A DNA stretch of 64,000 nt from Stutzerimonas stutzeri (GCA_019056435.1 CP077641.1:1302001-1366000); one strand, 5' to 3'; counted from the first letter of the stretch, positions 51,479-60,363 are shown. Notes: generated by a model from the letters alone, not told the origin. Numbers and translations are program-made.

Positions 51479-52663
51479 TCAGGCCGCGCCTGCGGTCCTG
51501 GGGTGGGGTTGGGTGACCCGCTCGCATTGGTCGATGACCTGGAAGACCTGCTGCCACATCTGCTCAGATTGCTGCTTGAGCTGGTCGGTGCGGGCCTGGA
51601 TCACGCCCTGGATCCGCTCGCGCTCGTCGATCAGCAGGTCGAGCTTGCGCTTGATTTCGGCCTCGTCGGTGGTGACCTGCACCAGCCCCTCGGGGAAGCC
51701 ATAGTCGTCGAACAGCATCTGGTACTTATGGCTCCAACCGGTCGCCAACGCCGGGACGCCCTGCGACAGCGCGCTGACCAGGCCATGGAAGCGGCTGCCC
51801 AGCGTGCCGCTGCAGGCGCCGAGGATGCCCTTGATTTCCAGCGGTCCGCTCTCCTTGACGATCGGGATGCCGCCCACCGCGGCCGAGACTTGCTCGGCCA
51901 GGCGTCGGTCGCCCTGCCCCTCATGCACGAGCACGAACGGCTTGGCGCCTCGTTCCACCAGATAGGCCGCGCAGCGGATCAGGAAGGGCAGGTAGGTGTC
52001 GCGCGTCTGCTGGTCAGTCTTATCCAGCATCCGGCAGTTCGGCACGATGCAGAAGCGGTTCTGCTCGACGTCGAAGTTCGGCGGCAGCACGCCCTGGATG
52101 AGATTGGTGAAGTCCGGCGCCTGGCGGATCTTGTCCTGTTCGCCGACCAGTTGGGTCAGGTATTCGTACGAAACCCGCTCGCGCGCGAAGATCAGGTCGA
52201 TGTTCTCCACGGCGGTCTTCATCGCCGCCTGGTTTTTCTCGGACTTGAACGGGCCCAGCGCCTGCGGCAGCAGGATCACGCGGGTGCCATTCTTCTTCCA
52301 GCGCTTGGCTGACTGGGCAAGCTCGACGCTCGGGTCGTCGCCCCACTGGTCGCTGTAGGCGAAGCCGGCCGCGTCGATGACGACGTCCACTTCCTTGTCC
52401 AGCACCACGCCATACATCTCGCGAAGCTGGCGAGGCGCCAGGTTGGCCAGGTCTCCCCACTGGATGCCGTAGCGCCACAGCGAGGCTTTCGGAAAGAAGC
52501 CCAGTTGCACAAGCTTGCGGAACGGGTGGTCGGACTTCTCAGTGGTCGGGGCCATGACGAAGGTCGCGTCCGGATAGCGGGACTTCAATTTCTGCTGTGC
52601 GGCGTGCAGCATCAGCTCCGCACCTTTATTGACGAATCCTGCTTTTCTGATCTCGATAATCAT
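51479..52663 (-). CDS. Polysaccharide pyruvyl transferase family protein
   Basis: 394 residues. Landmarks are the N-terminal KAGFVNKGAELMLHAAQQKL, RVILLPQALGPFKSEKN, FARERVSYEYL and the GSRFHGLVSALSQGVPALATGWSHKY region typical of the WcaK/CsaB-like fold. Members add pyruvate ketals to surface sugars using phosphoenolpyruvate, though some act differently. It is the last gene of the three-gene cassette; the preceding nitroreductase ends 8 bases upstream of its start. No glycosyltransferases are close by. Confidence 0.88.
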   Translation of the reverse strand: MIIEIRKAGFVNKGAELMLHAAQQKLKSRYPDATFVMAPTTEKSDHPFRKLVQLGFFPKASLWRYGIQWGDLANLAPRQLREMYGVVLDKEVDVVIDAAGFAYSDQWGDDPSVELAQSAKRWKKNGTRVILLPQALGPFKSEKNQAAMKTAVENIDLIFARERVSYEYLTQLVGEQDKIRQAPDFTNLIQGVLPPNFDVEQNRFCIVPNCRMLDKTDQQTRDTYLPFLIRCAAYLVERGAKPFVLVHEGQGDRRLAEQVSAAVGGIPIVKESGPLEIKGILGACSGTLGSRFHGLVSALSQGVPALATGWSHKYQMLFDDYGFPEGLVQVTTDEAEIKRKLDLLIDERERIQGVIQARTDQLKQQSEQMWQQVFQVIDQCERVTQPHPRTAGAA

Positions 52664-52671
52664 CGCTTGCC

Positions 52672-53730
52672 TCAGTTGTAGACGATCAAATCGTGCTCGG
52701 TCTTCTTGTCCGAATAAGGAATCCCTCCCGTTGGGTCGGCGTAGCCCACGGCTAGCAGCATTACGGTGCGCTCGTGGTAGGCCAGGTCCAGTTTCTTTTC
52801 CAGCTTGCGTTCGGCCGACTCGATGTCCGGCCAGTTGATCGGGCAGGTGGACAGCCCGAGGCTTTCGAAAGCCAGCATCAGTTGCATCGCCGCCAGCGAG
52901 CCGTCGATATAGACGACATGGCGGTCGCGCGCCTCCGGGTAGCAGCCCAGGTCGCCGACCACGGCGATCACGCACGGCAGGTTGTCGTGGAAGCCACCGG
53001 TACCGCCGGCGCATTGGGCGATGTCGGCGGCCTTGGCAGCATCGTTGCTGACGTAGAAGCGGAACGGCTGACGGTTGCAGGCCGAGGGTGCGAGCGTCGC
53101 GGCACGCACGGCCTGTTCGATCAGCGCATTGCTGACGGGTTTGTCCTGATACCAGCGCACCGAGCGACGCCGGCGAAACAGCACCATCAGCTGCTCGTAG
53201 CTGACCGGGCATTCGGGCAACGCGCTGTGCGGGTAGGGCACGCAGCGGCCGGCGCTGTCGTCAGGCTGGCTGCTGGTGAACTCGCGCCGCGCCGAGTCGA
53301 TCCGCGGCGAGCTCTGCACCGCCGAAAAATAGTCCGTCAGCACGTCATTGGCCCAGCGTTGTTGGCCTGTGACCACGCCGGTCCGGGTTGCATCGGCGAA
53401 GCAACGCACCGTCGGGCCGATGTAGTCCTCGGCGAAGGTACTGCGGCGTGGGCGCATGATCAGTCCCTTTTCCAGACGGTGCACGTTGCGCCGCAGGAAG
53501 GCGTCGTTCTCGCCCCTGCGTTGCATCAGGCGGGCGAACTGGAGACGGCCGAGCAGCACGGCGCGGTGCTCGCGGTCGAACTCGCGGCTGATCAGGCAGT
53601 AATACAGCGAGGCCAGGAAACCGTTGCTGGAGAACAGCTGGACCAGACCCAGGCGGGTCCGGTCGCGCACGCCCTTGAGCAGGTCCTTGACCGGCTCGGG
53701 CAGCATTCGAACTAGGGGCTTGAGGCTCAT
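52672..53730 (-). CDS. Nitroreductase-family protein of a polysaccharide cassette
   Basis: 352 residues. The C-terminal half (about 165-350) is a nitroreductase/FMN-binding fold: RRRRSVRWYQDKPV, APSACNRQPFRFYV, GSLAAMQLMLAFESLGLSTCPINWPD. The N-terminal 160 residues are an extra helical region (RRNVHRLEKGLIMRPRR) found in nitroreductases of polysaccharide clusters; its role is unknown to me. Substrate is unknown; redox modification of a sugar or carrier is inference. The start has AGGAG eight bases upstream and overlaps the flippase stop as ATGA. Confidence 0.85.
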   Translation of the reverse strand: MSLKPLVRMLPEPVKDLLKGVRDRTRLGLVQLFSSNGFLASLYYCLISREFDREHRAVLLGRLQFARLMQRRGENDAFLRRNVHRLEKGLIMRPRRSTFAEDYIGPTVRCFADATRTGVVTGQQRWANDVLTDYFSAVQSSPRIDSARREFTSSQPDDSAGRCVPYPHSALPECPVSYEQLMVLFRRRRSVRWYQDKPVSNALIEQAVRAATLAPSACNRQPFRFYVSNDAAKAADIAQCAGGTGGFHDNLPCVIAVVGDLGCYPEARDRHVVYIDGSLAAMQLMLAFESLGLSTCPINWPDIESAERKLEKKLDLAYHERTVMLLAVGYADPTGGIPYSDKKTEHDLIVYN

Positions 53731-55056
53731 CGGGAGGCTCCTGCGGCATTGAAGGCGTAGCGGACGGGGCTGAACATCGACTTCGTCATCATGACGAACA
53801 CCGGCCGGGTCTTGGGGTGCACCAATAGCGCCGCGTACGATGCGATCGCATAGGAAATGAGGGTGGCCATGGCGGCGCCTTCCCCCGCCATAGCGCGGGA
53901 TCAGCAGCAGGTTCAGGCCGATGTTGAACAGGGCGCCGAGGCCCTGGGTGATCAGCGAAAACATCAATGCGCCCTCGATCAGGATCCAGCGGCTGAATGC
54001 CGCTCGCATGAAGATGAACACGCCGGCCCAGATATGGATGGTAAGGATCGAGGCGGAGTTCTGGTATTCGTCGCCGAACAACAGCGCAATCAGCGGCGCG
54101 GCGATGAGTGACACCAGCACCGCGACGGCGATCGCGAGCACGAAGAGGACGTCCAGCAACTGCTGGAACCGTCGGTTGAACATCGCCGGGTCGGCAGCGT
54201 GGAGCTTGATCAGCTTCGGGAAGAAGGACGCCACGATGGCCGTCGGCAGGAAATACCAGGCCTCGGAGAGCTGGGCGGCAACGGCGTAGACCCCCACTTC
54301 CTCGGTGCCGACCATCCACTTGAGCATGACCTGGTCGATCTTCATGTAGACCACCGCGAAGATCGAGCCGAGGTAGATGATCCAGCCCTGGGCGAGCAGT
54401 TCGCGGGCCTTGGCGAAACTTGCCTTCCAGCTGGTGACCGAGACCCGCGTGGTGCCCTTGTAAAGCACCGCGAGAATGATTGCCGCGGCGACGAACTGGG
54501 CAGTATGGGCGAAGGCGAACGCCACCACGCTGGCGCCGCCGAGCGCCAGCAGCAGTTTGATGGCCGCCGACAACAGGATCGCGCAGGATTTGGCGATGGC
54601 CGGGTACTTGGCCTGTACCTGCGACTGGAACCAGTACTCCACCACATCGAAGGTCTGAAAGAAGATCGCCGAGGCGACGATCAGCAGCATCCAGAACTCG
54701 GTGCCGCCGACTTCCTCGAACGCCAGCGCGTAGATCAGGATCAGCACGAAACCGATCGCCATGCCGGTGAGCTTGAGCATAAAGGTGGTGCCGAGCGTCT
54801 CCGGCACCTTGTCCGGCTGCTTGACGACCTCACGCACCACCAACCCGGCGAGGCCCATATGGCCGGCCGAGGCGAAAATCGCCGTCATCGAGATGGCGTA
54901 GGCGAGGATGCCGTACTGCTCCGGCCCCAGGTAACGGGCCAGTAACACGGCCGTGAGAAAGCCCACGCCGATGTTGAGCAGGCGTTCGGCCATCATCCAG
55001 GAGGCATTGAACAGGTAGTGCTTGAGCTTGTTGAACAGGGTGTTGATCGCGGTCAT
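53727..55056 (-). CDS. Wzx-type oligosaccharide flippase, frameshifted
   Basis: 442 residues after correction, with 12 or more membrane spans. The N-terminus NASWMMAERLLNIGVGFLTAVLLARYLGPEQYG is classic for PST/Wzx flippases, which turn undecaprenyl-linked repeat units over to the periplasm. The frame breaks at the C5 run at 53882-53886; removing one base restores RYGGEGAAMATLISYAIAS and the last membrane spans, with a stop overlapping the nitroreductase start. It is the first gene of the cassette. No promoter is certain upstream. Confidence 0.9.
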
Positions 55057-55171
55057 CGAGTGGCCTGGCTCCTCAAAGGTGGACTTCGTGGTGGCAGGCT
55101 TAGCCTATGGTCAGGGGTGGCGACGCTAAGCTGACCGCGATTCGTCGCGCATGTTCCGCGCCTGCGTCGCT

Positions 55172-55193
55172 AAAAAACCACCGAAGCGGTGGT
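55172..55193 (-). terminator. Rho-independent terminator with no assigned gene
   Basis: On the minus strand ACCACCG and CGGTGGT form a seven-base stem with a CTT loop, directly followed by TTTTTT. It ends a minus-strand transcript that must start between here and the tRNA terminator, where I find no gene. Confidence 0.75.
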
Positions 55194-55354
55194 ATGCGAC
55201 AGGCTTGGCAATTTGCCATGCGCCGCTCTGGAACGCGGATTCGGCTTGAAATGGGGCGTCCAGGCGGGATTGGTCACTTTGGTGTCCGAAAGCCTTGGGT
55301 AAAAGAGGCGTTAAGGCTCGCCGCTCCGGCGGGCTTAAGCTGTAGTGGCGATCT

Positions 55355-55369
55355 CATCTTAATAAGATG
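55355..55369. promoter_or_regulatory. 15-base perfect palindrome, possible operator
   Basis: CATCTTA-A-TAAGATG is an AT-rich perfect inverted repeat in otherwise GC-rich DNA, suitable as a protein binding site in the middle of the intergenic region. No regulator can be named. Confidence 0.45.
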
Positions 55370-55583
55370 AACTTTTGCCATCACGCAGGCTCATATGCTC
55401 GCTGCCGCTGCTGGCCGGTCCGTGTCCCATCCCGATGCGCCACCCGCCGCCTAGCACGGCGCAGCTGCTTGCTCCAAAGCTTGCAGTCATGGCTGTCGCG
55501 ACGGACATCGCAAAGCGCCTGGATGGCGCAGGGAGAAGCGGCTCGGAGCCGCCATAAGGATCAGGACCCAGCCCAAACCAGAA

Positions 55584-55615
55584 GGCCCCGCTTCCACCAG
55601 GAAGCGGGGCCTTTT
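55584..55615 (+). terminator. Strong Rho-independent terminator with no assigned gene
   Basis: GGCCCCGCTTCC pairs perfectly over twelve bases with GGAAGCGGGGCC around a four-base loop and is followed by TTTTGCTTT. There is no plus-strand protein gene upstream for several kilobases, so it may end a small RNA. Confidence 0.82.
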
Positions 55616-55637
55616 GCTTTGTCGGTTCCCTGAAACG

Positions 55638-55664
55638 AAAAAGGCCCGCATTTCTGCGAGCCTT
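55638..55664 (-). terminator. Terminator of tRNA-Thr
   Basis: On the minus strand AAGGCTCGCA and TGCGGGCCTT form a stem with one mismatch and a GAAA loop, followed by TTTTCGTTT. It lies just after the tRNA 3' end. Confidence 0.75.
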
Positions 55665-55671
55665 CAAATCG

Positions 55672-55747
<76 letters not shown>

Positions 55748-55807
55748 CAAAAGAGGGCGCCATTATAGCGATTGCTCGCGGCGAGTAAACCGTTTGTTGC
55801 CAGCGAG

Positions 55808-57031
55808 TTAGCGTGTTTCGTCACGTTCGGCCAGCAACATCAGGTTGCGTGGGGTCAGGCTGCTGGGGCAGAAGGTGCCGAGGCGCACCTGGTAGCTCTG
55901 TTCGCTGAGAAAAAGCGCGCGGTCCAGCAGCAGCCAGAGCTCCAGCGGCCGGCGAAACAGGCCGCGTACGAGTTCGAGGTTGCGGACCTCGGCCAGGCGT
56001 TGCCAGCCTCGTTGTTCGAGCCGGGCCCAGTCCAGGTCCGGCAATGCGGGCATGGCCTTGAGGGTGGCGAGGTCCTGGCAGTAGACGACAAAAGGTTTCT
56101 TCAGCCAGGCGCCGGGCAGCGAGGGAGTTGGCAGGTAGCTGTCTACGCCACGCACTTGTCGCTGCAGCAGGTCGAAGGCCAGCCGCCAGGCCATGGACTG
56201 GTCACGTTGGCGCCGTTCGCGCGTCCCGGCGGTGACGGTTTCGCTCAGCGGCAGGCCGAGGTCGTCGCGCGACAGAATCAGCGTCGATTGCTTCGCGAGG
56301 GCGGAAAGCGGTTGGTAGTGCTCGGCCCGGGTGCGGTTGTAGCAGCAGGGCGCGACGGCCAGCCGGCGGCAGCCACGTTCGGTGCTCAGCTGCAACAGGC
56401 GCACGTGCAGATCGCCGCAGGCGTGCAAGGCGGCCGGCGTGGTCGCGGGGGCGAGATGCTGCGCCGCGTCTTCGTCCATTACGTCCTGCTGGAGGTGGCG
56501 GGCGTCGATGCCCAGTCGCCGGCTCAGCTGATGGCCGGCATCGACCAGCTGTGGGTCCCACTCCAGACAGGTCAGCGCGCCCCCTTCGCCAGCCAGATGA
56601 CGACCGAGGTGGCCCTTGCCCGAGCACCAGTCGATCCAGTGGTCGGGCGGTTCGCTGAATCGGAGGACCGCGCTAAACGCACGGATCTGCTGCCATTTGC
56701 GCCCGGGCACGTCCACCGATTGCCGCGGATCCGGCTCGCTGAGCTGGCGCTTTGGCAGCGGCTCGACGTGGCTCAGCGCGCGCGCCTGGACGGCCAGCTC
56801 GGGAAAGGGCGCCGGAGCGTTCAGCTCGGCAGGGTCGTTGTGAATGGCTTCGGCCTGTTCCAATGAACGGGCGCGGAGCCAGGCAGCCAGCTCCGGATGA
56901 TCGTCTTCCCACGCCATGTGGCGTTCGGTGAAAGGGCGCGGGCGCCAGAGGGCCTGGTGCTCGATAAGAAAGGTGTCGAGCGCGCGAAAGCGGCGGGCAA
57001 GCTGCGCGTGTCGTGGGACGGAGGTAGGCAT
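55808..57031 (-). CDS. SAM-dependent methyltransferase, METTL25/GSTCD-like
   Basis: 407 residues. The methyltransferase core (about 125-240) has WIDWCSGKGHLGRHLA for S-adenosylmethionine, LEWDPQLVDAG, LHACGDLHVRLLQLS and VAPCCYNRTRAEHY. This CCYN signature is shared with METTL25/GSTCD-like proteins (Methyltransf_32), whose substrates are mostly uncertain. The long N- and C-terminal parts have no domain I recognise. It lies upstream of the tRNA in the same direction, 60 bases away. Confidence 0.83.
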   Translation of the reverse strand: MPTSVPRHAQLARRFRALDTFLIEHQALWRPRPFTERHMAWEDDHPELAAWLRARSLEQAEAIHNDPAELNAPAPFPELAVQARALSHVEPLPKRQLSEPDPRQSVDVPGRKWQQIRAFSAVLRFSEPPDHWIDWCSGKGHLGRHLAGEGGALTCLEWDPQLVDAGHQLSRRLGIDARHLQQDVMDEDAAQHLAPATTPAALHACGDLHVRLLQLSTERGCRRLAVAPCCYNRTRAEHYQPLSALAKQSTLILSRDDLGLPLSETVTAGTRERRQRDQSMAWRLAFDLLQRQVRGVDSYLPTPSLPGAWLKKPFVVYCQDLATLKAMPALPDLDWARLEQRGWQRLAEVRNLELVRGLFRRPLELWLLLDRALFLSEQSYQVRLGTFCPSSLTPRNLMLLAERDETR

Positions 57032-57093
57032 GGCGGGAGCGGCTGACGGACATTGGCACGCATCATCGCGCCGTTGGCCCGCTGCGGAAAGAG

Positions 57094-57117
57094 AGACGCC
57101 CGTCGAAACGGGCGTCT
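57094..57117 (-). terminator. Terminator of the TRAP membrane-subunit operon
   Basis: AGACGCCCG and CGGGCGTCT form a perfect nine-base stem with a six-base loop. On the minus strand it is followed by CTCTTTCC, a modest T tract, just beyond the dctM-like stop. Confidence 0.65.
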
Positions 57118-57124
57118 GGGTGTA

Positions 57125-58501
57125 TTACTTGCCGTAGACCTGCTCGGGTAGCCAGGTCACCAGCCCCGGGAACTGGTAGGCGATGACCAGCAGCAGAAGC
57201 TGGATCAGGATGAAGGGCACCACACCCTTATAGATGGTGCTCGTGGAAACCGACTTCGGCGTTACGCCACGCAGGTAGAACAGCGCGAAGCCGAACGGTG
57301 GCGTGAGGAAGGAGGTCTGCAGGTTCAGTGCAATCATCACGCCCAGCCAGACCGGGTCGAGACCCATGGCCAGCAGCACCGGGCCGACGATCGGAACCAC
57401 CACGAAGGTGATCTCGATGAAGTCGAGGATGAAGCCGAGCAGGAAGATCACCAGCATCACCACGAAGAACGCACCCAGCACGCCGCCCGGCAGCTGGGCA
57501 AAGACGTCCTCGATCAGCACTTCGCCGCCGAAACCACGGAACACCAGCGAGAACAGCGACGCACCGATCAGGATCAGGAACACCATGGCGCTGATCTCGG
57601 TGGTGCCGTAGGCGACGTCACGCATCTGCGCGAAGTTCAGCTTGCCCTTGTAGAAGGCGAGGACCATCGCACCCAGCGCACCCAGTGCCGCGGCTTCGGT
57701 CGGTGTGGCGTAACCGGCCAGGATCGAACCAAGCACGGCGCTGATCAGCAGCAGTGGCGGCACCAGCGCATTGACCAGCTTGCCCCATTCGATCGGGCCG
57801 AGCTCTTCCTGCGGCAGCGCCGGCAACTTCTTCGGTTGCAGCACCGCGACGGCGACGATGTAGACGATATAGAGGCCAACCAGCAGCAGCCCCGGCAGCA
57901 GTGCGCCGACGAACAGGTCGCCGACCGATACCGTCTTCGGCGAGAAGATTCCCATCTTCAACTGCGCCTGCTGATAGGCGCTGGACATGACGTCACCCAG
58001 CAGCACCAGCACGATCGATGGCGGAATGATCTGCCCCAGCGTGCCAGTCGCGGCCAGCGTACCGGTGGAGATCGCCGGGTCGTAGCCACGACGCAGCATG
58101 GTTGGCAGGGCCAGCAGGCCCATGGTGACCACTGTGGCACCGACGATGCCGGTACTGGCTGCCAGCAAGGCGCCGACCACGCAGACGGAAATCGCCAGGC
58201 CGCCGCGCAGCGTGCCGAACAGGCGCGACATGGACTCGAGCAGGTCTTCGGCGACCCGGCTCTTTTCCAGCATGACGCCCATGAAGACGAACAGTGGCAC
58301 CGCGAGCATCGTCTGGTTGTTCATGATGCCGAACAGGCGGTTCGGCAGGGCGCTGAGGTAGCCGCCATCGAAGGTGCCGGTAACGATGCCGAGGCCGGCG
58401 AACAACAGCGAGACGCCGCCGAGGGTGAACGCCACCGGGTAGCCGGCCATCAAGGCCGCGCAGATGCTGATGAACAGCAGGATCGCCATCAACTCAGCCA
58501 T
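57125..58501 (-). CDS. TRAP transporter large membrane subunit (DctM family)
   Basis: 458 residues, on the long side for DctM and typical of the mannitol/chloroaromatic or 2-oxoacid TRAP subgroup. About 12 or more spans; landmarks are GLAISVCVVGALLAASTGIVGATVVTMGLLALP and MIALNLQTSFLTPPFGFALFYLRGV. It works with the small subunit (8-base overlap) and probably with the divergent binding protein at 59240. The substrate is likely an organic acid but cannot be read from sequence. Confidence 0.93.
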   Translation of the reverse strand: MAELMAILLFISICAALMAGYPVAFTLGGVSLLFAGLGIVTGTFDGGYLSALPNRLFGIMNNQTMLAVPLFVFMGVMLEKSRVAEDLLESMSRLFGTLRGGLAISVCVVGALLAASTGIVGATVVTMGLLALPTMLRRGYDPAISTGTLAATGTLGQIIPPSIVLVLLGDVMSSAYQQAQLKMGIFSPKTVSVGDLFVGALLPGLLLVGLYIVYIVAVAVLQPKKLPALPQEELGPIEWGKLVNALVPPLLLISAVLGSILAGYATPTEAAALGALGAMVLAFYKGKLNFAQMRDVAYGTTEISAMVFLILIGASLFSLVFRGFGGEVLIEDVFAQLPGGVLGAFFVVMLVIFLLGFILDFIEITFVVVPIVGPVLLAMGLDPVWLGVMIALNLQTSFLTPPFGFALFYLRGVTPKSVSTSTIYKGVVPFILIQLLLLVIAYQFPGLVTWLPEQVYGK

Positions 58502-59039
58502 GCTTCACCTCCGGCTCGGGCAGGCGACCGGCGATGGCGTAGCCCGCCTTGATGATCTCGGAGAGACCTTGCAGCGCCAGGCAGAAGACCAGCACCAGGA
58601 TGATGCTCTTCTGCAGGAAGACGTACTTCAGGCCCCCGGATTCGCTGGAGCCCTCCAGCGTCGCCCAGGAGTTGCTGACGTAATCCCAGCTGGCCCAGGC
58701 AAGGAACAGGCAGACCGGAAGCAGGAACAGCAGCGTGCCGAGCAATTCGACCACTGCCTGATGGCGCGGGCTGAAGCGTTGGTAGAAGATGTCGACGCGA
58801 ACGTGGCCGTTGCGTTGCAGAACCCAGGCGGCGGCGCCCATGAACACCAGAGCGTGTGCATAAAGCACGGCTTCCTGGAGTGCGGTGGCACCAATGCCGA
58901 AACCGTAGCGCAGCACCACCACGATTGCGGTGCCGATGACCAGGAACAGGGTCAACCAGGCGCAGGCCTGGCCGAAGCGAGCGTTGCAGGCGTCGATCAG
59001 ACGCGCAAGGCCCAGCAATGGAGGGGCGTGTTTCGACAT
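58494..59039 (-). CDS. TRAP transporter small membrane subunit (DctQ family)
   Basis: 181 residues with four spans (for example CAWLTLFLVIGTAIVVVLRYGFGIG and LLGTLLFLLPVCLFLAWASWDYV) and LQRNGHVRVDIFYQRFSPRHQAVVELLG, characteristic of DctQ. The frame continues upstream to 59138, but the ATG at 59039 (MSKHAPPLLGLARLID) with AAAGG ahead is the likely start; the extension would cross the palindromic regulatory site. Confidence 0.9.
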   Translation of the reverse strand: MSKHAPPLLGLARLIDACNARFGQACAWLTLFLVIGTAIVVVLRYGFGIGATALQEAVLYAHALVFMGAAAWVLQRNGHVRVDIFYQRFSPRHQAVVELLGTLLFLLPVCLFLAWASWDYVSNSWATLEGSSESGGLKYVFLQKSIILVLVFCLALQGLSEIIKAGYAIAGRLPEPEVKHG

Positions 59040-59118
59040 GGCAGGACCTTTATTGTTATGGGTACGAAAGGCAGCCCGCGATTCTAGGCGGCTGCGCGAC
59101 GGCGTCGCAACCGGCAGT

Positions 59119-59145
59119 ACTACGTACGTAGTGCCCATACGTAGT
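59119..59145. promoter_or_regulatory. Palindrome with repeated TACGTAGT half-sites between divergent TRAP genes
   Basis: ACTACGTACGTAGT at 59119-59132 is a perfect 14-base palindrome. A further TACGTAGT half-site at 59138-59145 repeats the right arm 13 bases on. The site sits in the 200-base gap between the divergent TRAP membrane genes and binding-protein gene, so one regulator could control both sides. Confidence 0.6.
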
Positions 59146-59239
59146 CGCCAGGCTTGAGGGTTCGATAGCCATATGATAGCTAGAGCTACCTGAATGCGTG
59201 TTCCGGCGTTCAGCCATTACAACAACAAGGAGTTACCTC

Positions 59240-60340
59240 ATGAAACGTCGTCAGATTCTGGCCGCCGCAGGTGTCGGCCTGGCCGCTACCGCCCTGGCCG
59301 GGTGCAACAAGGAAGGCGAAACCGCCGCCAAGCCCGAAGGCACCGCCAGCACCGAGAAATTCAACTGGAAGATGGTCACCTCCTGGCCGAAGAATTTCCC
59401 CGGCGTAGGCGTCGGTGCGGAGAACTTCGCCAAGCTGGTCAACGAGATGAGCAATGGCCGTCTGACCGTCAAGGTGTACGCCGCGGGCGAACTGGTTCCG
59501 GCATTGGAAGTCTTTGACGCGGTGTCGCGCGGCACGGCCGAGATGGGCCACGGCGCCCCCTACTACTGGAAAGGCAAGGTGCCGGCGGCGCAGTTCTTCT
59601 GCGCGCTGCCCTTCGGCCCGAACGCACAGGAAATGAATGCCTGGCTGCATCGTGGCGGCGGCATGGAGCTGTGGGAGGAGGTCTACAAGCCGTTCGGCGT
59701 CCTGCCGATGGCCTGCGGCGCGACCGGCGTGCAGACCGCCGGCTGGTTCAACAAGGAAATCAACTCGGTCGACGACTTCAAGGGCCTGAAGATGCGCACC
59801 CCGGGCCTGGGCGGCGAGGTGCTGACCAAGATGGGCGGTACCGTGGTCAACATGCCGGCCGGCGAGATCTTCACCGCGCTGCAGACCGGCGCCATCGACG
59901 CCACCGAGTGGATCGGCCCGTACAACGACCTGGCCCTCGGCCTGCACAAGGCATCCAAGTACTACTACACGCCGGGCTGGCAGGAGCCGAACGTCACCTT
60001 CGAACTGGACGTCAACCTCAAGGCCTGGGAAACCCTGCCGGACGACCTCAAGGCCATCGTTCGCGCCGCGGCCCGTGCGGTCAACGGCGACATGCTCGAC
60101 GACTACAACGCCAAGAACATGGAAGCGCTGGAACAGCTGCGCGAGCAGGGCGTGGAAGTCCGTCGCCTGCCGGACGAAGTGCTGGCGCGCCTGAAGGAAG
60201 TGGCGGCCGAAGTGGTCGATGCGTCGGCGAAAGCCGACCCGACCGCTGCCAAGGTCTGGGAACAGCAGAGCGCCTACCTGAAGCGCTTGTACGAGTACGC
60301 CGAGCTGAACGAGAAGGACATCTACAACATCCGCGGCTGA
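59240..60340 (+). CDS. TRAP transporter substrate-binding protein, Tat-like lipoprotein signal
   Basis: 366 residues. A DctP-family binding protein of the subgroup that dimerises and binds 2-oxoacids or similar: FNWKMVTSWPKNFPGVGVGAENFAKLV, GLKMRTPGLGGEVLTKMGG, AIDATEWIGPYNDLALGLH. The N-terminus MKRRQILAAAG has twin Arg and is followed by a lipobox LAGC (Cys22), suggesting a membrane-anchored lipoprotein possibly exported by Tat. The ATG at 59240 has a perfect AAGGAG; a longer frame from 59198 is not used. It is divergent from its likely membrane partners. Confidence 0.92.
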   Translation: MKRRQILAAAGVGLAATALAGCNKEGETAAKPEGTASTEKFNWKMVTSWPKNFPGVGVGAENFAKLVNEMSNGRLTVKVYAAGELVPALEVFDAVSRGTAEMGHGAPYYWKGKVPAAQFFCALPFGPNAQEMNAWLHRGGGMELWEEVYKPFGVLPMACGATGVQTAGWFNKEINSVDDFKGLKMRTPGLGGEVLTKMGGTVVNMPAGEIFTALQTGAIDATEWIGPYNDLALGLHKASKYYYTPGWQEPNVTFELDVNLKAWETLPDDLKAIVRAAARAVNGDMLDDYNAKNMEALEQLREQGVEVRRLPDEVLARLKEVAAEVVDASAKADPTAAKVWEQQSAYLKRLYEYAELNEKDIYNIRG

Positions 60341-60363
60341 TCGGCCCGAGCGTTGTGGAACGT

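Larger units (their letters stand above)
55057..55671. other. Long intergenic region with terminators on both strands
   Basis: 615 bases without a supportable protein gene. It holds a minus-strand terminator (55172-55193), a perfect palindrome (55355-55369), a hairpin near 55300-55337 (TTAAG arms with GC core), a strong plus-strand terminator (55584-55615) and the tRNA terminator (55638-55664). Terminators without a matching gene suggest short untranslated transcripts on both strands. The 55359-55667 minus frame overlaps two terminators and looks non-coding. Confidence 0.55.

Noticed and set aside
55359..55667. A 102-residue minus-strand frame after the tRNA
   Set aside because: It runs through two terminator hairpins, including the tRNA terminator, and the protein shows no recognisable motif.
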